Positions 59,487 through 64,000 of a stretch of 64,000 bases of DNA are shown here, piece by piece (position 1 is the stretch's first letter; every line of letters begins with the position of its first letter). The stretch lies in NCBI GenBank assembly GCA_963847985.1, contig CAWKBS010000008.1, forward strand, positions 434,001-498,000, in the 5' to 3' direction. Made by a program: the position numbers and the translations under genes. The notes beneath the pieces are model-generated. The model was not told the DNA's origin and searched no databases. It saw only the letters and a list, made by a program, of their open reading frames with translations. The DNA is from JAIBJN01 sp963847985. GTDB lineage: Bacteria; Actinomycetota; Thermoleophilia; Gaiellales; Gaiellaceae.

Positions 59487-61108
59487 CAGTCCTCCAGCTC
59501 GACGAGCAGGGCGCCGCCGGCGACCCGGTCGCCCTCGGCCACATGGATCCGCTTCACGACGGCCTCGTACGGCGAGACGAGCGGAGTCTCCATCTTCATC
59601 GCCTCGAGCACGACGAGCGGCTGGCGCGGCTCGACCCGGTCGCCCTCGCCGGCCAGCACCCGCACCACCACTCCGGGCATCGGAGCAACCAGCGAGCTCG
59701 TCTCGTGCGCGCCGTCAGCGGCGTGTGCCGCGCTCTCGACCGTCGGCGCCGGCCTTCGCTCGGGGGCTGCGGCCTCCGGGTCGCGATTGAGGCGCCAGTA
59801 CCCGTTCCACGAGCCGGTGGGGCGCACCGGTGGCGAGAGCGGCGGGTGGTCGGCCAGGAAGGCGGTCGTCGTCTCGCCGGCCCGAACGGCCGGGTGGTCG
59901 ACGAGCCAGCGCAGGAAGCCGAGGTTCGTGGTCGCGCCCGCGACCCGGGTCGCCCGAAGCGCACGCGCGAGGTCGTCAAAGGCCTCGTCCCGCGTCTCGG
60001 CGTGTGCGCTCAGCTTGGCGATCAGCGGATCGTAGGCGACCGGGATCTCGTCACCGGCCTCGACGCCGGCGTCGACGCGCACCGTGTCGGGCAGCTCCAG
60101 CAGCTCGAGCCGGCCGGCCTGCGGCAGGAACGTGAGCGGGTGCTCGGCGTAGAGCCTGACCTCGACCGCATGGCCCTCCGGCTCTCGCGACTCAGGCCCG
60201 AGCGGCTCGCCGGCCGCTATCCGGAGCTGCTGCTCGACGAGGTCGAGCCCGGTGACGAGCTCCGTGACCGGGTGCTCCACCTGGAGCCGCGCGTTCAGCT
60301 CCAGGAACCAGAAGCGGTCGCCGTCGAGCATGAACTCGGCGGTGCCCGCGTTCTCGTAGCCGACGGCGCGGGCGAACGCGATCGCCGCCTCGCCCATCGC
60401 TGCGCGCAGCTCGGGATCGAGCGCCGGGGAGGGGCTCTCCTCCAGCACCTTCTGGTGGCGGCGCTGGATCGAGCACTCGCGCTCCCCCAGGTGTACGACC
60501 GTCCCGTGCCGGTCGGCGAGGAGCTGGATCTCGACGTGGCGCGGGCGCTCGACGTAGCGCTCGGCGAAGACGCGCCCGTCGCCGAACCCGGCTTCGGCCT
60601 CGCGCGCCGCGGCCGCGAGCGCGTCCTCGAGCTCCCCGGCCGAGCGGACGACGCGCAGTCCGCGCCCGCCCCCGCCTGCCGCAGCCTTCACGATGAGTGG
60701 AAAGCCGAGCTCGCCCGGCTCGCCCGAGTCCACGACGGGCACCCCGGCCTCCCGCGCCAGCCGTTTGGCCTCGAGTTTGTCGCCCGCGGCCCGGAGTGCG
60801 GTGGGCGAGGGCCCTATGAAAGTGAGCCCGGCGGCGCCGACCGCCTCGGCGAAGTCGCCGTTCTCCGCGAGGAAGCCGTAGCCGGGATGGACGGCATCCG
60901 CGCCCGCCTCCCGCGCGGCCCGGGTCAGCTCGGCCGGGTCGAGATAGCTTCCGATCGCGACGTTCTCGTCCGCCTCCCGCGAATGGAAGCCACCGGCGTC
61001 GTCGGGCGCGTAGACGGCCACTGTGCCCACGCCGAGCCGCCGGCAGGTGGCGAAGACACGCACGGCGATCTCGCCGCGGTTCGCTACGAGGAGCTTGCGG
61101 ATTCCCAT
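59486..61108 (-). CDS. Acyl-CoA carboxylase alpha subunit (biotin carboxylase + BCCP)
   Basis: 540-residue subunit that carboxylates biotin with ATP. The biotin carboxylase domain has MGIRKLLVANRGEIAVRVFA, AVHPGYGFLAENGDFAEAVG, the ATP-grasp loop VKAAAGGGGRGLRVVRSAGE, and GERECSIQRRHQKVLEESPS. It continues with FLELNARLQVEHPVTELVTG and ends in a biotinyl domain with the biotin lysine in VVLEAMKMETPLVSPYEAVV. The linker between the domains is short, as in propionyl- or methylcrotonyl-CoA carboxylase alpha subunits. With the beta subunit and enoyl-CoA hydratase nearby it fits a branched-chain acyl-CoA pathway (inference). Confidence 0.9.
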   Translation of the reverse strand: MGIRKLLVANRGEIAVRVFATCRRLGVGTVAVYAPDDAGGFHSREADENVAIGSYLDPAELTRAAREAGADAVHPGYGFLAENGDFAEAVGAAGLTFIGPSPTALRAAGDKLEAKRLAREAGVPVVDSGEPGELGFPLIVKAAAGGGGRGLRVVRSAGELEDALAAAAREAEAGFGDGRVFAERYVERPRHVEIQLLADRHGTVVHLGERECSIQRRHQKVLEESPSPALDPELRAAMGEAAIAFARAVGYENAGTAEFMLDGDRFWFLELNARLQVEHPVTELVTGLDLVEQQLRIAAGEPLGPESREPEGHAVEVRLYAEHPLTFLPQAGRLELLELPDTVRVDAGVEAGDEIPVAYDPLIAKLSAHAETRDEAFDDLARALRATRVAGATTNLGFLRWLVDHPAVRAGETTTAFLADHPPLSPPVRPTGSWNGYWRLNRDPEAAAPERRPAPTVESAAHAADGAHETSSLVAPMPGVVVRVLAGEGDRVEPRQPLVVLEAMKMETPLVSPYEAVVKRIHVAEGDRVAGGALLVELED

Positions 61109-61271
61109 GGAGTCATGCGCCTTTGCGGGGGTCAGCCTAGCCCTCGGCTGGAATGGACGTGTCCCGAAGAGGCGTTGTCGAGCTCGGCAACTCTGAGCTA
61201 TCCTGTGTGGAAATCGAACTCGAGCGGCGCAGCCCGCGGCCTCGGCTCAGTTCTCGAACGGGAGGTCGAAC
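61109..61271 (+). promoter_or_regulatory. Promoter and leader of the secreted Cys/Trp-rich protein gene
   Basis: TTGTCG (61175-61180) and TATCCT (61199-61204) with an 18-base spacer form a leadered promoter, with GGGAGG before the GTG at 61272. On the other strand TAGGCT lies upstream of the carboxylase start. Confidence 0.45.
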
Positions 61272-61856
61272 GTGCACACGTCGCTTGCATCGGCGAGCCG
61301 GAGAGTGGCTGCCTGGTGGATCGGGGTCGGATCGGCGGTCGTTGTCGCCGCCCTCTTCCTCACGGCGGCGACCGTCGCCTCGGCGGAGACCGTCACCACC
61401 GAGGAGCCGGTCGTGCTGGAGAACGGGGAGTCGCTCCTCGACGTCACGGAGGTGACGGCGGATGCGGCCACCGCGGTGGCCGGCACGACCATCAAGTGCA
61501 AGAAGGTCCACGGGTGGCGCGGGCTCAAGCATCCGCTGTTCGGGTACTTCTACTGGAGGTACATCCTGACCATACGGTGGTGCTGGGAGGCAGGGGGGTC
61601 GTTGATCGTCAAGACGAGCAACCCGTGGTCGCCCACGTACTGGCGGGACGTCGAATGCTGCCTGCAGTTCTCCGGCTGGGACTTCAAGGGGCACATCGCG
61701 CTCGACATCGACGGTGGTGCGAACAGGGCGCTGTACCGGGTACGCGCGCAGGGCAAGTTCCAGGAGTGCTTCCAGTTCTGTTTCAACACCAAGACACCCT
61801 GGGTTCGGCTGACCGGTTACCCGGGAGGGACGTGGGGAGTCGCGAATGGCAACTAG
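61272..61856 (+). CDS. Secreted Cys/Trp-rich hypothetical protein (194 aa)
   Basis: Exported protein with signal RRVAAWWIGVGSAVVVAALF leading to TVASAETV, so probable cleavage after ASA. The mature part is rich in Trp, Tyr and Cys: KCKKVHGWRGLKHPLFGYFY, LTIRWCWEAGG, YWRDVECCLQFSGWDFKGHI and FQECFQFCFNTKTPWVRL, with several cysteines that could form disulfides. It resembles small secreted beta-sandwich proteins; no family is recognised. A small membrane-protein gene overlaps its end. Confidence 0.7.
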   Translation: MHTSLASASRRVAAWWIGVGSAVVVAALFLTAATVASAETVTTEEPVVLENGESLLDVTEVTADAATAVAGTTIKCKKVHGWRGLKHPLFGYFYWRYILTIRWCWEAGGSLIVKTSNPWSPTYWRDVECCLQFSGWDFKGHIALDIDGGANRALYRVRAQGKFQECFQFCFNTKTPWVRLTGYPGGTWGVANGN

Positions 61857-61986
61857 GCGGACCGTCTCTCGCGTGGTGATCGCGGTCCTGCTGGCCGTGG
61901 TCGTGCTGGTCGTCCTGGTGGTCTTCTTCACCTGGGGGGCGGGCGCCGGAGGAAGCGGCGTCGGATCGATGCGGCTGGGGAGCTGA
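61846..61986 (+). CDS. Very small membrane protein (46 aa)
   Basis: A 46-residue reading frame, too short for most gene callers: MATRRTVSRVVIAVLLAVVV, LVVLVVFFTWGAGAGGSG, ending MRLGS. It is a single transmembrane helix with a basic cytosolic start. Its ATG lies inside the last codons of the secreted protein gene (overlap 11 bp), indicating translational coupling and a possible joint role at the membrane. Confidence 0.5.
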   Translation: MATRRTVSRVVIAVLLAVVVLVVLVVFFTWGAGAGGSGVGSMRLGS

Positions 61987-61998
61987 CGGTGGGACGCG

Positions 61999-62787
61999 CT
62001 AGCCGCGCTCAGGCTGCTCTCGGTACAAACCCCACGTGCCGCCCCCCGGAAGCGTCGCCGGCCGCTTCTCCAGGAACGCTCGCAGGCCCTCCTGGCCCTC
62101 CGGGCTCGCCCGCAGCCCGGCGGCCACCTGGGCGGTCGCCTCCCCGAGCGGTCGCTCGCGGATCAGGCGCTTCGCCGCCCGCACGGCTTCCGGGCCCGCG
62201 GCGAGAAGATCGTCGACCACCCGTTCGACGGCCGCGTCGAGATCCTCGGCGATCTCGTGGACGAGGCCGATGCGGAGCGCCGCGTCGGCGTCGAACCGCT
62301 CGCCGGTCAGGAAATAGCGGCGCGCGGCGCCCGAGCCGATGCGGCCGAGCACGAACGGCGAGATGACGGCGGGGATGATCCCCAGCCGCACCTCGGTGAA
62401 GCCGAAGACGGCATCGGGACCGGCCACGGCGACGTCGGCGCAGGCGACCATCCCCGACCCGCCGCCAAGGGCGAAGCCGTGCACCCGCGCCACGACCGGC
62501 GCGGGGCAGCCGTCGATCGTCTCGAGCATGCGGTAGAGGCGCATCGCGTCCGCGACGTTCTCGTCGTGTGAGAGGTCGATGGAGGAGCGCTGCCACTCCA
62601 CGTCGGCCCCGGCGCAGAAGCTCGGGCCCTCACCGGCCAGGACGACCGCGCGGGCCTCGGCGGCGCCGGCGAAGGCGTCCGTCAGCTCGGCGATCAGGGC
62701 GGCGTCGAAGGCGTTCCGCCGCTCGGGCCTGGCGATCGTAATCCGCAGGACGTCCCCGGCGGACTGCTCGATCCGGAGGGCGCTCAT
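61999..62787 (-). CDS. Enoyl-CoA hydratase/isomerase family protein
   Basis: Crotonase-fold enzyme of 262 residues: ITIARPERRNAFDAALIAEL, VVLAGEGPSFCAGADVEWQR (oxyanion hole), RVHGFALGGGSGMVACADVA (GGG-SG) and FGFTEVRLGIIPAVISPFVL, with Glu in the usual catalytic region. Between two carboxylase subunit genes it may be methylglutaconyl-CoA hydratase-like (leucine pathway), which is inference from context. The -10 box is TATGCT, 8 bases before the ATG at 62787. Confidence 0.88.
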   Translation of the reverse strand: MSALRIEQSAGDVLRITIARPERRNAFDAALIAELTDAFAGAAEARAVVLAGEGPSFCAGADVEWQRSSIDLSHDENVADAMRLYRMLETIDGCPAPVVARVHGFALGGGSGMVACADVAVAGPDAVFGFTEVRLGIIPAVISPFVLGRIGSGAARRYFLTGERFDADAALRIGLVHEIAEDLDAAVERVVDDLLAAGPEAVRAAKRLIRERPLGEATAQVAAGLRASPEGQEGLRAFLEKRPATLPGGGTWGLYREQPERG

Positions 62788-62841
62788 CGCCCGGGAGCAT
62801 ACGGCGCGCCGCCGGACTCGAGCGCCGCGGGGACGCCGGCG

Positions 62842-64000
62842 CTACATCCGGAAGACGCCGAACGTCGTCTCGGGGATCGGCGCGTTGAGCGCGGCCGAGA
62901 TCCCGAGCGCGACGACCTTGCGTGTCGCAGCCGGGTCGATGATCCCGTCGTCCCAGAGCCGCGCGGTCGAGTGGTACGGGTTTCCTTCGCGCTCGTACTT
63001 GGCCCGGATCTCCTCGGGGTCGGCGGTGCCGACGGTCGAGAGGACGGTGGCCGCCTGCTCTCCGCCCATCACCGAGATGCGCGCGTTCGGCCACATCCAG
63101 AGCTGGCGCGGCCCGTAGGCGCGTCCGCACATGCCGTAGTTGCCGGCGCCGAACGAGCCGCCGACGATCACCGTGAACTTGGGCACCTGCGCGCACGCGA
63201 CGGCGGTGACGAGCTTGGCCCCGTCCTTGGCGATGCCGCCCGACTCGTACTCCTTCCCAACCATGAAGCCGGTGATGTTCTGGAGGAAGAGGAGGGGCAC
63301 GCGCCGCTTGCACGCGAGCTCGACGAAATGCGCGCCCTTCAGCGCGGACTCCGAGAAGAGGACGCCGTTGTTCGCCAGGATCGCCACCGGGTAGCCGTCG
63401 ATGCGGGCGAAGCCGCACACGAGGGTCTCCCCGTACAGCGCCTTGAACTCGTGCAGGCGGCTCCCGTCCACGATGCGGGCGATGAGCTCGCGGACGTCGT
63501 AGCCCTTTGCGTAGTCCGTGGGGACGATGCCGTAGAGCTCCTCCGGATCGTAGAGGGGCTCCTCCGCCGGGAGGACGTCCCACGGCGGGTCGGGCTTGCG
63601 CCGGTGGAGGTTGCGGACGATCTGCCGCGCGAGCGCGAGCGCGTGCTCGTCGCTGACGGCGTAGTGGTCGGTGACGCCGGAGACGCGGGAGTGGACGTCG
63701 GCGCCGCCGAGCTCCTCGGCGCTGACCTCCTCGCCGGTCGCCGCCTTCACGAGTGGTGGACCGCCGAGGAAGATCGTCCCGGTGCCGCGCACGATCACGG
63801 TCTCGTCGCTCATCGCCGGCACGTAGGCGCCGCCGGCCGTGCACGAGCCCATGACGACCGCGATCTGCGGGATCCCCTTCGCGGACATCTGCGCCTGGTT
63901 GAAGAAGATGCGCCCGAAGTGGTCCCGGTCGGGGAAGACCTCGTCCTGGAGCGGGAGGAAGGCGCCGCCCGAGTCGACGAGGTAGATGCAGGGCAGATGG
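62842..64000 (-). CDS. Acyl-CoA carboxylase beta subunit (3' part, start outside window)
   Basis: Carboxyltransferase subunit that moves CO2 from biotin to an acyl-CoA. The frame is open across the window end, so the N-terminal part is missing. The visible 385 residues show HLPCIYLVDSGGAFLPLQDE, IPQIAVVMGSCTAGGAYVPA, SDETVIVRGTGTIFLGGPPL and ANNGVLFSESALKGAHFVEL. YEREGNPYHSTARLWDDGII lies near the end. This resembles methylcrotonoyl- or propionyl-CoA carboxylase beta chains (about 530 residues). Confidence 0.9.
   Translation of the reverse strand, partial: HLPCIYLVDSGGAFLPLQDEVFPDRDHFGRIFFNQAQMSAKGIPQIAVVMGSCTAGGAYVPAMSDETVIVRGTGTIFLGGPPLVKAATGEEVSAEELGGADVHSRVSGVTDHYAVSDEHALALARQIVRNLHRRKPDPPWDVLPAEEPLYDPEELYGIVPTDYAKGYDVRELIARIVDGSRLHEFKALYGETLVCGFARIDGYPVAILANNGVLFSESALKGAHFVELACKRRVPLLFLQNITGFMVGKEYESGGIAKDGAKLVTAVACAQVPKFTVIVGGSFGAGNYGMCGRAYGPRQLWMWPNARISVMGGEQAATVLSTVGTADPEEIRAKYEREGNPYHSTARLWDDGIIDPAATRKVVALGISAALNAPIPETTFGVFRM

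Overview
The window is a gene-dense, very GC-rich (roughly 70%) stretch of a bacterial chromosome. The gene content suggests an actinobacterium, probably class Thermoleophilia (Gaiellales/Solirubrobacterales-like): F420-type luciferase-like oxidoreductases, a CysO/CysM/Mec/MoeZ sulfur-carrier operon, Lhr helicase, MeaB and an actinobacterial-style short principal sigma factor. This placement is inference, because no rRNA gene is present. No rRNA, tRNA, CRISPR array, transposase or prophage was recognised.

Layout. 0-3.3 kb: LLM oxidoreductase, hydantoinase and an AroE-like dehydrogenase in one overlapping operon. 3.3-9.8 kb: DNA glycosylase Tag, VOC dioxygenases, an OLD-type ATPase, a universal stress protein, a cupin/LLM pair and an FAD oxidoreductase. 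10-12.8 kb: two-component system and a NagA-like deacetylase. 12.9-17.7 kb: CNNM/CorC-type transporter, VOC protein, M20 deacylase, a REP-like repeat cluster and an aldo/keto reductase. 17.7-21.4 kb: two lipoproteins (one a subtilisin-inhibitor type), then the cysteine operon moeZ-cysO/cysM-mec on the minus strand. 21.5-27.4 kb: TPR protein, principal sigma factor, hydrolase, M20 peptidase and proline dehydrogenase. 27.4-31.7 kb: HxlR regulator, amidohydrolase and cell-envelope lipoproteins including a cupredoxin. 31.7-38.8 kb: acyl-CoA dehydrogenase and HhH glycosylase inside a pair of inverted repeats, giant Lhr helicase, and a decayed Nei/Fpg gene. 38.8-45 kb: hypothetical proteins, ureohydrolase, ParA, an N-terminally extended FtsZ and a gamma-glutamyltransferase-like protein. 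45-52 kb: GNAT, Lon-substrate-binding protein, HisC, MeaB, threonine ammonia-lyase, a phage-tail-tube-like locus and three long hairpin elements. 52-64 kb: DUF72, an AlkZ-like protein, an aminopeptidase/acyl-CoA dehydrogenase fusion, MFS, PdxH, and acyl-CoA carboxylase alpha and beta with an enoyl-CoA hydratase. The last group resembles a leucine/isovalerate-type acyl-CoA pathway.

Two global properties matter for reading this annotation. First, many genes appear to be transcribed as leaderless mRNAs: a TANNNT -10 box lies only 6-10 bases upstream of the start codon. Second, several otherwise well-conserved genes carry single-base frameshifts, often in short G or C runs, and at least one apparent gene fusion may have the same cause. 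These could be sequencing or assembly errors, so fusion claims need confirmation.

The most interesting signals are: an in-frame CysO-CysM fusion next to a JAMM peptidase, suggesting a ubiquitin-like precursor processing step; a family of long hairpin elements with a compensatory base change in the stem; a paired inverted repeat that contains two leaderless promoters; a tail-tube/small-ORF tandem duplication; and the parA-ftsZ pair with an extended FtsZ.
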